Origin: Thalassospira marina
GTDB taxonomy: Bacteria; Pseudomonadota; Alphaproteobacteria; Rhodospirillales; Thalassospiraceae
Assembly (NCBI RefSeq): GCF_002844375.1
Contig: NZ_CP024199.1
Span: forward strand, 508,001 to 572,000
Direction: 5' to 3'
Length of the DNA stretch: 64,000 bases
Shown: positions 7,781-16,603 of the stretch, one piece after another
How the letters are laid out: each line of letters begins with the position of its first letter
Numbering within the stretch: the stretch's first letter is position 1
Position numbers and translations under genes: made by a program
Notes under the pieces: generated by a model
The model's database searches: none
What the model saw: only the letters and a program-made list of their open reading frames with translations
What the model was told of the DNA's origin: nothing

Positions 7781-8239
7781 CTATTCTCGATGATAGGGAT
7801 GGTTGGTTTGAATGGCATGGGCGCGAAAAAGCTGTTCGGCGATCAGGGCGCGTACCAGCATATGGGGCCAGGTTGCCTTGCCGAGCGACCACATGGCATT
7901 GGCGCGTGCCTTGATGGCGTCGCCATGCCCGTCGGCACCGCCAATGGCAAAGGCGATATTGCCGCCATTCTGGTCGATCCAGCCTTCAAGTTTTTTGGCA
8001 AAATCGATGGAGCCGAATTCTTTGCCATGTTCATCAAGGGCAATCAGAAAAGCATTTTCCGGGATCACGCCGAGCAGCAATTCCGCCTCACGCGCCTTTA
8101 GCTGTGCAGGCGGCAGCTTTTTCTTTTCTTCGACTTCACGCAGGGCAAAGGGCCAGCGCAAACGGGCGATGTAATGATCAAACAGGTCCTTTTCCGGGCC
8201 TGCCTTGATACGGCCTACAGCGGCAAGGGTGATTTGCAT
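7781..8239 (-). CDS. rlmH: 23S rRNA (pseudouridine1915-N3)-methyltransferase
   Basis: SPOUT-class SAM methyltransferase that modifies helix 69 of 23S rRNA in the assembled ribosome. The 152-aa product starts MQITLAAVGRIK, has the SAM-binding knot FAIGGADGHGD (about residues 97-107), the SLGKATWPHMLVRALIAEQLFRA segment and the C-terminal HPYHRE, all characteristic of RlmH. It is last in proA-nadD-rsfS-rlmH, the usual alphaproteobacterial order, but 243 bases separate it from rsfS. Confidence 0.96.
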   Translation of the reverse strand: MQITLAAVGRIKAGPEKDLFDHYIARLRWPFALREVEEKKKLPPAQLKAREAELLLGVIPENAFLIALDEHGKEFGSIDFAKKLEGWIDQNGGNIAFAIGGADGHGDAIKARANAMWSLGKATWPHMLVRALIAEQLFRAHAIQTNHPYHRE

Positions 8240-8482
8240 GCGTGTGGTCGTCCGTTTATCTGGTCAGATGGTAGGGATTGGTGCCAGGGGCGGGTATTTT
8301 GATATCCGATGCTGAAAACCGGGCGTGACAGGACAGCGTTTTGTGCCGGTTCGCAGGCTGGCGGCCATTTTTGCCGCGCAAAGCCCTGATGCCCGGGCCA
8401 GATGGCGTTACGGGCCATATTACAAAGGCAAAAACCGGGGACATGAGCCCGGCATCACGCCGGGCACAAGGCCGGTTGCCTA
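8240..8482 (-). other. Spacer between rsfS and rlmH with a GC-rich hairpin
   Basis: No reading frame here looks like a protein. GCCCGGC..GCCGGGC (8451-8469) forms a perfect 7-bp stem with a 5-base loop shortly after the rsfS stop, but no T run follows, so it is not a standard terminator. Confidence 0.4.
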
Positions 8483-8926
8483 TCAGTACAGACGGGCGGC
8501 CTGCTGTTTCAGGGCCGGATTTTCAACGCCCCACATCTGTTCGATGTTGTAAAAGGCGCGGACTTCCGGGCGGAACAGGTGAATGATGACATCACCGGCA
8601 TCAACCAGAACCCAGTCACCCTGTTCGGTGCCTTCGGCCGCAGCGCGACCCTGTCCGGCATCTTTCAGGGCTTCGACGATATGTTCACCCATCGAGGCAA
8701 CCCGGCGCGAGCTGGAACCCGAAGCAATGATCATATAGTCAGCCATGGCTGTTTTGTCGGTCAGATCGATGGTTACAAGGTCTTCGGCCTTGTCATCGTT
8801 CAAAGTTTCCTGAATGAGCGCAAGCAACTCGCTTGGTGTCAGGCTTTTTTTCGCAGTAATTATTGTCGCCACCTTAATTTGGGGTGGATGTTCGCCGCCA
8901 TCATCTTGCGGAAATAAAACACCCAC
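8483..8926 (-). CDS. rsfS: Ribosomal silencing factor RsfS
   Basis: Binds L14 on the 50S subunit and blocks joining with 30S. The core is recognisable: DDKAEDLVTIDLTDKTAMADYMIIASGSSSRRVASMGEHIVEAL, then GDWVLVDAGDVIIHLFRPEVRAFYNIEQMW. The longest reading starts at a GTG three bases after the nadD stop and gives 147 aa; a second GTG at 8872 (VATIITAKK) gives 129 aa, nearer the usual length. Neither has a strong ribosome site, so the start is open. Third gene of the proA-nadD-rsfS-rlmH run. Confidence 0.92.
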   Translation of the reverse strand: MGVLFPQDDGGEHPPQIKVATIITAKKSLTPSELLALIQETLNDDKAEDLVTIDLTDKTAMADYMIIASGSSSRRVASMGEHIVEALKDAGQGRAAAEGTEQGDWVLVDAGDVIIHLFRPEVRAFYNIEQMWGVENPALKQQAARLY

Positions 8927-8929
8927 AGG

Positions 8930-9538
8930 TCAAACCTGCCACCGGCCTTCGGCACGAATTGCCGTTGAAGAGGCCGGATGGCGCCGTATCGGCAGGTAAA
9001 CCCAAGCTGGCGTATCCATATCGGCCAGCAGACCTGCCTTTTCTGCGGCAATGCGCCAGCGTTCCATACGCTTTGCCGCAGTGCCACGCAATGCTTTATT
9101 AGAATAACCCTCGCGATCAAGAACCGCAATGGGCGCGCAGTGGATCAGCTTTTGCCAGAACTTCCAGCGATGAAACTGAGCCAGGTTATCCGCCCCCATC
9201 AGCCAGACAAATCGCGTTTGGGTAAAACGCCGCTGCAAGGCTGCAAGTGTGTCGGCCGTATAGCTTGTCCCTAACTGGGTTTCAATTGCAGAAACGACAA
9301 TGCGGGGATGTTGTGCGATCATTTCCGCCGAATCAAAGCGTTCGGCCTGTCCTGCCATGCCCTGGCGGGACTTTAACGGGTTCTGCGGCGATACCAGCCA
9401 CCACACTTCATCAAGCTCAAGGCGCTTTAACGCCTCAAGCGAGATGTGCAAATGCCCCTCGTGGGCGGGGTTGAACGACCCGCCCAGTAATCCGACTCGG
9501 GGTGGCGCATTATGACGGCGCGGAATGCGAACCTTCAT
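8930..9538 (-). CDS. nadD: Nicotinate-nucleotide adenylyltransferase
   Basis: Adenylates nicotinate mononucleotide to deamido-NAD in NAD synthesis. Nucleotidyltransferase motifs are clear: GLLGGSFNPAHEGHLHI near the N-terminus (GSFNPxHxGH), WLMGADNLAQFHRW in the middle and RRHPASSTAIR near the C-terminus (the SSTxIR motif). The ATG at 9538 shares its A with the proA stop (TGATG), indicating coupled translation; a GTG three bases earlier is also possible. nadB lies about 7 kb away and is not part of this unit. Confidence 0.95.
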   Translation of the reverse strand: MKVRIPRRHNAPPRVGLLGGSFNPAHEGHLHISLEALKRLELDEVWWLVSPQNPLKSRQGMAGQAERFDSAEMIAQHPRIVVSAIETQLGTSYTADTLAALQRRFTQTRFVWLMGADNLAQFHRWKFWQKLIHCAPIAVLDREGYSNKALRGTAAKRMERWRIAAEKAGLLADMDTPAWVYLPIRRHPASSTAIRAEGRWQV

Positions 9539-10824
9539 CACGGGCGTGTTTGCCCCTTGCCACGCACCACATATTTATAGCTGGTGAGCTGTTCGACACC
9601 AACCGGGCCGCGGGCATGCAGCTTGCCTGTCGAAATGCCAATTTCCGCCCCCATGCCAAATTCACCGCCGTCGGCAAACTGGGTCGATGCGTTGACAATA
9701 ACAATGCCGCTATCCACCCCGTTCAGGAAGGCTTCGGCTGCATTTGTGTCTTCGGCCAGGATGGCATCGGTATGGTGCGATCCGTAATGATTGATGTGAT
9801 GGATGGCATCTTTCACGCCATCAACCGTTTTGATCGATACAATCGCATCGAGATATTCGGTTGACCAGTCTTCCTCGGTCGCCGGTTTGATCGCGTCATC
9901 CAGGCTGCAAACGGTTTCATCGCCGCGCATTTCACAACCGGCATCCTTCAGGGCGGCAATCACCTGCGGCAGCAGGCTGGCAACAACGTCACGGTCAATC
10001 AAAATGGTTTCGGTTGAGCCACACACACCGACACGGCGCATCTTGGCATTGACAACGATATCGCAAATCTTTGCCGGGTCGGCACTGGCATGGATATAGG
10101 TGTGGCACAGCCCTTCAAGATGTTTGAACAGCGGAATGCGGCTTTCATCCGTGATGCGCTGAATAAGCGACTTGCCCCCGCGCGGCACGATCACATCGAT
10201 ATAATCGGAAAGTTTCAGCATCTCGCCCACGGCGGCACGGTCCGTCACCGGGATCATCTGAATGCAGGCTTCGGGCAGGCCAGCTTCGACCACGCCCTGC
10301 TTCATGCATTCAAAAATCGCACGGGACGAATTAAAGCTTTCCGAACCACCCCGCAAAATGGCGGCATTACCTGATTTCAGGCACATCGCGGCGGCATCGG
10401 CCGTTACATTGGGGCGGCTTTCATAAATGATGCCGATCACACCCAGCGGTACACACACACGCGCAATATCCAGCCCGTTATGTTCGGGGCTCCAGCGTGC
10501 CATTTCCAGGCCAACCGGGTCATTCTGTTTGGCAACGTCCTCAACGCCCTTTGCCATGGCTTCAACCCGGGCGGGGTTCAGCTCCAGCCGGTCCAGCAGG
10601 GCGGCGGTCAGGCCCTTTTTGCGGCCACCTTCCATATCAATGGCATTGGCAGCCAGAATCTGGCTGGCATTTTCGCGGATCAGGCGGGCAGCAATATTAA
10701 GGGCATCAATTTTTGGCTGTGACGGGACCTGTGCCAAAATCAGGGCTGCATCGCGCGCGGCGATACCGATGCTAAGCATCAATTGTTGAATGTCCTGGTT
10801 TTCGGTGCTGGCAAGTGCCGTCAT
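9538..10824 (-). CDS. proA: Gamma-glutamyl phosphate reductase
   Basis: Second step of proline synthesis: NADPH reduction of glutamyl-5-phosphate to the semialdehyde. 428 aa, aldehyde-dehydrogenase fold, with PLGVIGIIYESRPNVT, the glycine-rich AAILRGGSES, IDVIVPRGGKSLI and the catalytic Cys in MRRVGVCGSTET. The upstream frame is open to 10947, but the ATG at 10824 matches the family start. It leads proA-nadD-rsfS-rlmH. The usual upstream partner proB is not adjacent: the next feature is a cobalamin riboswitch on the other strand. Confidence 0.96.
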   Translation of the reverse strand: MTALASTENQDIQQLMLSIGIAARDAALILAQVPSQPKIDALNIAARLIRENASQILAANAIDMEGGRKKGLTAALLDRLELNPARVEAMAKGVEDVAKQNDPVGLEMARWSPEHNGLDIARVCVPLGVIGIIYESRPNVTADAAAMCLKSGNAAILRGGSESFNSSRAIFECMKQGVVEAGLPEACIQMIPVTDRAAVGEMLKLSDYIDVIVPRGGKSLIQRITDESRIPLFKHLEGLCHTYIHASADPAKICDIVVNAKMRRVGVCGSTETILIDRDVVASLLPQVIAALKDAGCEMRGDETVCSLDDAIKPATEEDWSTEYLDAIVSIKTVDGVKDAIHHINHYGSHHTDAILAEDTNAAEAFLNGVDSGIVIVNASTQFADGGEFGMGAEIGISTGKLHARGPVGVEQLTSYKYVVRGKGQTRP

Positions 10825-11019
10825 GGTCCTGTTTCCGTCATTGGGCACCACCTTTTGGGATGGTGCGGCCTTAAATTGTAAAATCGTCAACAAATTAGCA
10901 ACATAGTCCGGGTGCCCGGGAACTGCAATCACCTTGGTGTGCCACATCCCTGCGCTTTATTACGGATATAAACTGTGCGCTTTTTTGGCAAAGGCGGGTG
11001 AAAATTCGTACCCGTCCGT

Positions 11020-11225
11020 GTGTCGGTCTGTTACCTTGAAACTTCGGGTTTCACGGCGGCTTTGGCCTGCCGGGAATAATAGGGAATATGGTGAAGGCAA
11101 TTTGCCCAGTCCATAACTGCCCCCGCAACTGTAAGTGCCGGTTGCTTCCTTGATGTCACTGGGATCATCCCGGGAAGGCGGAATTGCAACAATCGGCACC
11201 AGTCAGGAGACCTGCCCGAATATTT
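11020..11225 (+). promoter_or_regulatory. Cobalamin riboswitch
   Basis: The conserved core elements occur in order: GGGAATATGGTGAA (about 11080-11093), CCCCCGCAACTGTAAG (about 11120-11135) and the B12-box-like CAGTCAGGAGACCTGCCC at its end (about 11200-11217). About 65 bases with a small hairpin (ACCGG..CCGGT, 11237-11250) separate it from the ribosome site of the downstream gene. In this family adenosylcobalamin binding normally lowers expression, so the permease gene should be repressed when B12 is plentiful (inference). Confidence 0.93.
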
Positions 11226-11288
11226 ATAACCGACGTAACCGGTGTGCCGGTGCGTCCATGCACGGTGGGTGCAAGAAAGGAATTAGTC

Positions 11289-11975
11289 ATGCATATTGAA
11301 CCTGGTGTCGTTGATGGTGCCAAAATCGCGCTAAGCTATGCAACCGCAACCGGTGCGGTTGGGGTGGCCGGTAAAATGGCTGTCGATACCGTCAAGCGCG
11401 ATGGTCTGGGCTCGCTTCTGGCGCGCAGTGTAATCACCACATTGCTTGTTTTTGTGTTTTTTGAAGTTCTGCCGCATCATCCGGTCGGGGTTTCGGAAGT
11501 TCACCTTATTCTGGGCTCGACCCTGTTTCTGATTTTCGGGGCGGCACCTGCGGCCATTGGCCTGGCACTTGGCCTTCTAATCCAGGGGCTGTTTTTTGCC
11601 CCCTTCGATCTGCCGCAATATGGCATCAACCTGACCACGCTGCTGGTGCCGTTATTTGCCATGGGCGTACTTGCCAACAAAATCATCCCGGCGAAAACCG
11701 CCTACAAGGATGTGTCCTATGTGCAGGCACTGGCACTTTCGACCTCCTATCAGGGGGGTATTGTGTGCTGGGTCGCATTTTGGGCCTTTTATGGCCAGGG
11801 TTTTGGCGCAACCAACATCGCCCATGTTGTCAGCTTTGGCGCGGCCTATATGACCGTTGTTCTGGTTGAACCGCTGATCGACCTTGCCGTGCTTGCTGTT
11901 GCCAAGTCGCTTTATCGGTTCCGCGACAGTGGCCTGTTTGAACGCCGCCTTTATGGTTCGGCGCATTCCGCCTAA
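11289..11975 (+). CDS. CbiM-type energy-coupling factor transporter permease (orphan)
   Basis: 228-aa inner-membrane protein of the CbiM/NikM family (metal-binding S component for cobalt or nickel). It begins MHIEPGV, with His2 next to the start Met; in CbiM the N-terminus and His2 take part in metal binding. The core segment SEVHLILGSTLFLIFGAAPA (about residues 72-91) and GINLTTLLVPL match family patterns, with about six membrane segments. The ATG at 11289 is chosen over an upstream frame that runs into the riboswitch; AAAGGAATTAGTC precedes it. No cbiN, cbiQ or cbiO follows, so the energising module must be elsewhere or absent. The cobalamin riboswitch argues for cobalt as substrate. Confidence 0.85.
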   Translation: MHIEPGVVDGAKIALSYATATGAVGVAGKMAVDTVKRDGLGSLLARSVITTLLVFVFFEVLPHHPVGVSEVHLILGSTLFLIFGAAPAAIGLALGLLIQGLFFAPFDLPQYGINLTTLLVPLFAMGVLANKIIPAKTAYKDVSYVQALALSTSYQGGIVCWVAFWAFYGQGFGATNIAHVVSFGAAYMTVVLVEPLIDLAVLAVAKSLYRFRDSGLFERRLYGSAHSA

Positions 11976-12002
11976 GCCATCTGGCCTGATATAGACTGCG
12001 TT

Positions 12003-12037
12003 GGGCGTTCCCTGCTGTGCGGGGGACGCCTTTTTTG
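12003..12037 (+). terminator. Terminator after the CbiM-type gene
   Basis: GGGCGTTCCC pairs with GGGGGACGCC and is followed by six T. Confidence 0.85.
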
Positions 12038-12211
12038 TGGCCGTTATGGCGGTGGGTTTTGCCTCTGTCTGGTGCATCTTCATATAGCGATGCTTGCCAA
12101 ATTGCGGTTTACGGGCCATTTGTGGATCATGGGTAAGGGGAAATTTCGAGAACGCGGCCGGTTATCTGGCGCAACGCCCATATCGGGGACGGGTATGACA
12201 AGGAAGAAGAA

Positions 12212-14071
12212 GTGAAACAAACGGGTGCCAAAGAATCATCCGCCCGCGCCGATCTGGGCGTGATCAAAACCTTTTTGCCCTATCTGTGGCCCAAGGGTGA
12301 AAGCGAATTAAAAATACGTGTCGTTGTGGCACTTTTGTTCCTGGTGGGGGCAAAGGTGGCGAACGTTTATGTCCCGGTTTTGTATAAATATGCGGTCGAT
12401 GCCCTGGGCGGGGGCAAGGCAGCAGCAGCGGGTGATGCGGCAGCCGCGTTGGTGACCGTGCCGGTCAGTCTGATTATCGGCTATGGCCTGGTGCGGGTTT
12501 TGTCATCGGCCTTTGGCGAAATTCGTGATGCCGTTTTTGCCAAGGTGGCCCAGCGTGCCATTCGCAATGCGGCCCTTGGCGTATTTGAACATTTGCATGC
12601 ACTGTCTTTGCGGTTCCATCTGGACCGGCAAATGGGCGGGCTTTCGCGCGCGATTGAACGTGGCGTAAAGGGCATCGAATTTCTGCTGTCCTTCATGCTG
12701 TTTAACATTCTGCCCACCCTGCTTGAAATCGTGATGGTTTCGATCATTCTGTGGGTGCTTTACGATGTGTGGTTCGCGTTAATCACGTTTGTCACCATCG
12801 TCATCTATATTGCCTTCACGCTGATCGTGACCGAATGGCGCATGAAATTTCGCCGTGAAATGAACCAGCGCGATGACGAGGCCAATACCAAGGCCATCGA
12901 CAGTCTGATCAATTATGAAACGGTCAAATATTTCAGCAACGAAGCCCATGAATCCTCTCGCTATGACAAGGCGCTGCGTGGATACGAGGTTGCGGCTGTC
13001 AAATCCCAGGAATCCCTTTCCAAGCTGAATATCGGCCAGGGGGCCATTATTGCGGTCGGGCTGGTGTTGAATATGCTGCTGGCGGCAAACGGGGTTAAAA
13101 ACGGCAGTATGACGGTGGGTGACTTCGTGTTGGTCAATACCTACCTGCTGCAGCTGTATATGCCGCTGAACTTTCTGGGTTTTGTTTATCGCCAGATCAA
13201 ACAGTCCCTTACCGACATGGAACGCATGTTTTCCCTGCTGGATGTTGGCAAGGAGGTCGAAGACCGCGCCTCATCGCAGGATCTGGTGTGCAACGAGGCA
13301 ACCGTGCGGTTTGAAGACGTGCATTTTGCCTATAACGCCGATCGCCAGATTTTAAAGGGTGTCAGCTTTGAAGTGCCGGCCGGTAAAACCGTGGCGGTGG
13401 TTGGACCCAGTGGTGCCGGTAAATCGACGCTGACCCGCCTGATGTTTCGTTTTTACGATGTATCAAGTGGCCGCATCACCATTGACGGGCAGGATATCCG
13501 CGATGTGACCCAGGGGTCGCTGCGGCGATCCATCGGGATCGTGCCGCAGGATACGGTGCTGTTTAACGACACCATCGCCTATAACATTGCCTATGGTCGC
13601 CCCGGTGCCGCACAGGATGAAATCGACAAGGCCGCAACCCTTGCCAGCATTCGCGATTTCATCAATGGCCTGCCCGAAGGCTTTAAAACCAAGGTGGGTG
13701 AACGCGGCCTGAAACTTTCGGGCGGTGAAAAACAGCGTGTATCAATTGCACGCATGTTGCTGAAACGCCCGCAAATCATGATCTTTGACGAGGCGACTTC
13801 CGCCCTTGATACAAGAACGGAAAAAGACATCCAGCAGGCCCTGCGCGATGTGTCGCGCGGGCATACGACGCTGGTGATCGCACACCGCCTGTCCACCGTG
13901 ATCGATGCCGATGACATCATTGTGCTGCGCGATGGCAAGGTTGCCGAACGTGGCCGCCACCATGACCTGCTGGCACAGGGTGGCCTTTACAGTGAAATGT
14001 GGTCACAGCAGCAGGAAATCCGCCAGGCAGAAGAAATTCTGGCCCATGCGGGGGATGCTGCGGCACCCTGA
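12212..14071 (+). CDS. ABC exporter of the Atm1/HMT1 type (fused membrane and ATPase domains)
   Basis: 619-aa half-transporter. The N-terminal membrane domain (about residues 30-330) has roughly six helices and the Atm1-type stretch ETVKYFSNEAHESSRYDKAL. The ATPase domain has Walker A GPSGAGKST (398-406), signature LSGGEKQR (502-509) and Walker B IMIFDEATSALD. Bacterial Atm1 proteins export glutathione-linked sulfur or metal conjugates from the cytosol; that role is inferred from the family. GTG start behind AAGGAAGAAGA. A His-rich YHYH protein follows 83 bases downstream and may be co-transcribed. Confidence 0.88.
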   Translation: MKQTGAKESSARADLGVIKTFLPYLWPKGESELKIRVVVALLFLVGAKVANVYVPVLYKYAVDALGGGKAAAAGDAAAALVTVPVSLIIGYGLVRVLSSAFGEIRDAVFAKVAQRAIRNAALGVFEHLHALSLRFHLDRQMGGLSRAIERGVKGIEFLLSFMLFNILPTLLEIVMVSIILWVLYDVWFALITFVTIVIYIAFTLIVTEWRMKFRREMNQRDDEANTKAIDSLINYETVKYFSNEAHESSRYDKALRGYEVAAVKSQESLSKLNIGQGAIIAVGLVLNMLLAANGVKNGSMTVGDFVLVNTYLLQLYMPLNFLGFVYRQIKQSLTDMERMFSLLDVGKEVEDRASSQDLVCNEATVRFEDVHFAYNADRQILKGVSFEVPAGKTVAVVGPSGAGKSTLTRLMFRFYDVSSGRITIDGQDIRDVTQGSLRRSIGIVPQDTVLFNDTIAYNIAYGRPGAAQDEIDKAATLASIRDFINGLPEGFKTKVGERGLKLSGGEKQRVSIARMLLKRPQIMIFDEATSALDTRTEKDIQQALRDVSRGHTTLVIAHRLSTVIDADDIIVLRDGKVAERGRHHDLLAQGGLYSEMWSQQQEIRQAEEILAHAGDAAAP

Positions 14072-14111
14072 TTTTTGCTGGAAACCTGCCCCTGTTATGC
14101 CCACTATAAAA

Positions 14112-14136
14112 CCGGAGGGTGCATTGCGCCCTCCGG
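14112..14136 (+). other. Hairpin between the Atm1-type exporter and the YHYH gene
   Basis: CCGGAGGGTGC pairs with GCGCCCTCCGG (one G-U) around ATT, an 11-bp stem. No T run follows, so it may mark an mRNA end or attenuate read-through into the next gene. Confidence 0.5.
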
Positions 14137-14154
14137 CAATGGGGAGGACGGGGC

Positions 14155-15309
14155 ATGGGCAAAACACATCATCACGGCCATTCTGGCAATGATCATGACC
14201 ATCATGATCATGACCGTCATGATCACGACCATCATCAGCATCACCTGCATCATGGCGATCCTGCACATGGCAGCACCGTGCATATATGCGATGAAGGTGC
14301 CTATCAGGGCGATCATCGCCCGGAAATAGACCATATGCGCCGCAATGTGCTGGTGGGGCTGGGGATGTTGCCGCTTGCCGCGATGGTATTAAATCCGGTG
14401 CGCCAGGCCTGGGCGCTTGCCAATCAGGTGACGATCCGTGAAGACGGGGAATATCGTTATATTCGCTCCAACGCGATCCCCGATCATGCCGTTGGCCAGT
14501 TTCCCAACCGGCACAACCCCAACACCATAAAGGCGCAGTCGCTGGAATTTCGCCTGCCGGTAAACCCGGTACGAAGCGGGCGTTTTACGCCCAATCCGCG
14601 GAATATGTTTGGCATTGCGGTAAATGGCGTCCCGTTTGATCCCTACACCGCCGAATTCTGGCAGCGTGACCGTCAATCAGGCTGGCGATACGAGGCGATT
14701 TCACCCGCGCTGGATTTGGGGCTGGATGAAAATAACGCCCATGTGCAGCCCGATGGCACCTATCATTATCATGGTGTGCCCAAAGGCCTGATTAAAAGCT
14801 GGTCGCCCAGCCAGCATTCCATCCGCATCGGTTTTGCCGCCGATGGTTTCCCGGTTTATGCCCTGTATGGCTATATCGACCCGCACCAACCTGCATCGGG
14901 GGTAAAGGCCCTGACCAGTTCCTGGCGGGTGAAAAAGGGCGCACGGCCCGGCGGACCGGGTGGCAATTATGATGGCACCTTTGGCGAGGATTACGAATTT
15001 GTCGCCGGCCTTGGCGACCTTGACGAAGCCAATGGCCGCGAAACGATTACCCCGGAATATCCCGGCGGCACCTATGCCTATTTCGTAACGGAAAGTTTTC
15101 CCTTCATCCCGCGTTTCCTAGCCGGAACGGCCGATGCCAGCTTTGATCGCGGGCCGCCCCCCGGCGGTATGGACCGGCCCCGTCCGGGTGGTGGATTTGG
15201 TGGGCCTGGCGGCATGGGCGGTCCTGGCGGAGCAGGTGGTTTTCCCGGCGACCGGCCACCACCCCCGCTGCAATTCTGGCGAAATGGCGGGCGCGGGCCG
15301 GGCGGATAA
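14155..15309 (+). CDS. YHYH-domain protein with a His-rich N-terminus
   Basis: 384-aa protein starting MGKTHHHGHSGND behind GGGGAGGACGGGGC; an ATG 36 bases earlier has no ribosome site. The first 45 or so residues are very rich in His and Asp. Next comes a hydrophobic stretch after two arginines (MRRNVLVGLGMLPLAAMVL...QAWA), which looks like a Tat-type or anchor signal that is unusually internal. The YHYH domain follows, with DGTYHYHGVPKGLI and GFPVYALYGY. The tail is Gly/Pro-rich (GGPGGMGGPGGAGG). YHYH domains are poorly characterised and often extracytoplasmic. The His cluster suggests metal binding; its link to the upstream exporter is speculation. Confidence 0.75.
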   Translation: MGKTHHHGHSGNDHDHHDHDRHDHDHHQHHLHHGDPAHGSTVHICDEGAYQGDHRPEIDHMRRNVLVGLGMLPLAAMVLNPVRQAWALANQVTIREDGEYRYIRSNAIPDHAVGQFPNRHNPNTIKAQSLEFRLPVNPVRSGRFTPNPRNMFGIAVNGVPFDPYTAEFWQRDRQSGWRYEAISPALDLGLDENNAHVQPDGTYHYHGVPKGLIKSWSPSQHSIRIGFAADGFPVYALYGYIDPHQPASGVKALTSSWRVKKGARPGGPGGNYDGTFGEDYEFVAGLGDLDEANGRETITPEYPGGTYAYFVTESFPFIPRFLAGTADASFDRGPPPGGMDRPRPGGGFGGPGGMGGPGGAGGFPGDRPPPPLQFWRNGGRGPGG

Positions 15310-15400
15310 CCCCGGCTGGCTTGCCATGCCCGCCCCAACCATGCCATAGCCATGCGATATTCAGGCGGGATAAAGCATTTAAACGGGATTGGGCCGCAAT

Positions 15401-16024
15401 ATGGGGAAGGATTGGCAGGCAGGCCTGCAAGCGCAGGATTTTACCGGTTTGCAGGGGCTGCATCGCCCGCAGGCAGGGGCGCGTGGCGCAAATTGTGCCG
15501 CGTCATTGCAGGAAAGCGGTGTTTGGCAGGCCTTATCCCTCTTTGGCCCTGCCGTGGCGGGCACCATACCGCTGGGCCTCGATTTGCCCGGTTCGGATAT
15601 TGATGTCCTGCTTGAGGTATCAGATACGCAAAGTTTCACAGCATTTTGCGATCAGAACTTTGCGGGCCTTGATGGCTATCAGCGCCATGATCGCGCCGCG
15701 ACAGCCAATGTCGGGGCCGCGGTGGTGGTGCAGTTTATGCTGCCTGCCGGGCAATATCCGACCGAGGAAGTCGAACTTTTTGCCACCAATCGCCCGGTTA
15801 TGGACCAGCACGGTTTTCGCCATATGGTGGTCGAAGCCCGGCTGATATGGCTTTGCGGGGATGCATTTGCCCAACAGGTACGGGCCTTAAAAAAGGCGGG
15901 CCTGAAAACAGAACCCGCCTTTGCAACGCTTTTGGGTATTCCGGGCGATCCCTATCTGGGCCTTGATGCCCTGTTTGGTTTATCCCCATCCCAACTGGAA
16001 CACTGGCTGGCCAGGCGGTTGTGA
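15401..16024 (+). CDS. DUF4269 nucleotidyltransferase-fold protein
   Basis: 207-aa cytosolic protein. The segment FGPAVAGTIPLGLDLPGSDIDVLLEV (about residues 48-73) holds the GT(I)P...GSDIDV pattern of the nucleotidyltransferase fold and of the DUF4269 family; YPTEEVELFATNRPVMDQHGFRHM also fits. The function of the family is unknown. The ATG at 15401 is preferred to a TTG four codons earlier. It is convergent with the MOSC gene, with no obvious terminator in the 82-base gap. Confidence 0.75.
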   Translation: MGKDWQAGLQAQDFTGLQGLHRPQAGARGANCAASLQESGVWQALSLFGPAVAGTIPLGLDLPGSDIDVLLEVSDTQSFTAFCDQNFAGLDGYQRHDRAATANVGAAVVVQFMLPAGQYPTEEVELFATNRPVMDQHGFRHMVVEARLIWLCGDAFAQQVRALKKAGLKTEPAFATLLGIPGDPYLGLDALFGLSPSQLEHWLARRL

Positions 16025-16106
16025 AGTTATCAAACCGCCATATCGCCAAGGGGCGAGGCTTAAGTCGGGTCGGATAAGCCGGGCAGGATCAGAAAGGCCG
16101 CGTCGC

Positions 16107-16583
16107 TTATTCTGCCGGTAACAAACGAACCGGTGCGCCAAGGGCAATGTCGGCCCCTTCGATCACCCGGCAGGTGACACCACCACGCCAATCAGGGCGC
16201 AGGGCTTCTTCAAGGCCGGTTGCGGCTTCTTCCATGCGTTTGCACGGGTCGGTTTCGCCGGAAACCTCCAGTACCAGATCGCCAATGCCAATCCGTGCGC
16301 CAACTTCATGGGGCAGGGTAAAACCCGAAACCAGCAGGTTGGCACGGCGCACCGTCCAGTCAAGGTCCGGGCGGGCAATGTCGTTGCAGGCGGCCTGCCA
16401 GTCTTCAAGGGCAAGCACGGTTACTTTGCGACGGCGAACCTTGCCACGGTGATCACCATCCACACCCAGTTCGGTTGAAACCGAAACCTGCTGCAATGTC
16501 TCGACCGGGGCACGCGGGGCGGCCTTGCGGCCAATACCGCATAATTCACCAACGGTTTTTTGCTGTTCGCTGGAATGCGACAT
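16107..16583 (-). CDS. MOSC domain protein
   Basis: 158-aa protein starting MSHSSEQQKTV behind AGGAAATAACAAAC. It has the MOSC pattern GVDGDHRGKVRRRKVTVL, then RRANLLVSGFTLP and the conserved Cys in DPCKRMEE near the C-terminus. MOSC proteins handle sulfur on molybdenum cofactor or related substrates; the stand-alone type often acts in detoxification of N-hydroxylated compounds. It begins 21 bases after nadB and is probably co-transcribed. No molybdenum enzyme lies nearby, so the substrate is unknown. Confidence 0.85.
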   Translation of the reverse strand: MSHSSEQQKTVGELCGIGRKAAPRAPVETLQQVSVSTELGVDGDHRGKVRRRKVTVLALEDWQAACNDIARPDLDWTVRRANLLVSGFTLPHEVGARIGIGDLVLEVSGETDPCKRMEEAATGLEEALRPDWRGGVTCRVIEGADIALGAPVRLLPAE

Positions 16584-16603
16584 GTTTGTTATTTCCTGTA
16601 AAA

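Noticed and set aside
11184..11288. Upstream extension of the CbiM-type gene
   Set aside because: It runs through the end of the cobalamin riboswitch; the MHI start at 11289 is what the family requires.
15160..15309. Gly/Pro-rich repeats as a possible tandem-repeat or CRISPR-like array
   Set aside because: They are in-frame codons of the YHYH protein tail, irregular in length, with no spacers.
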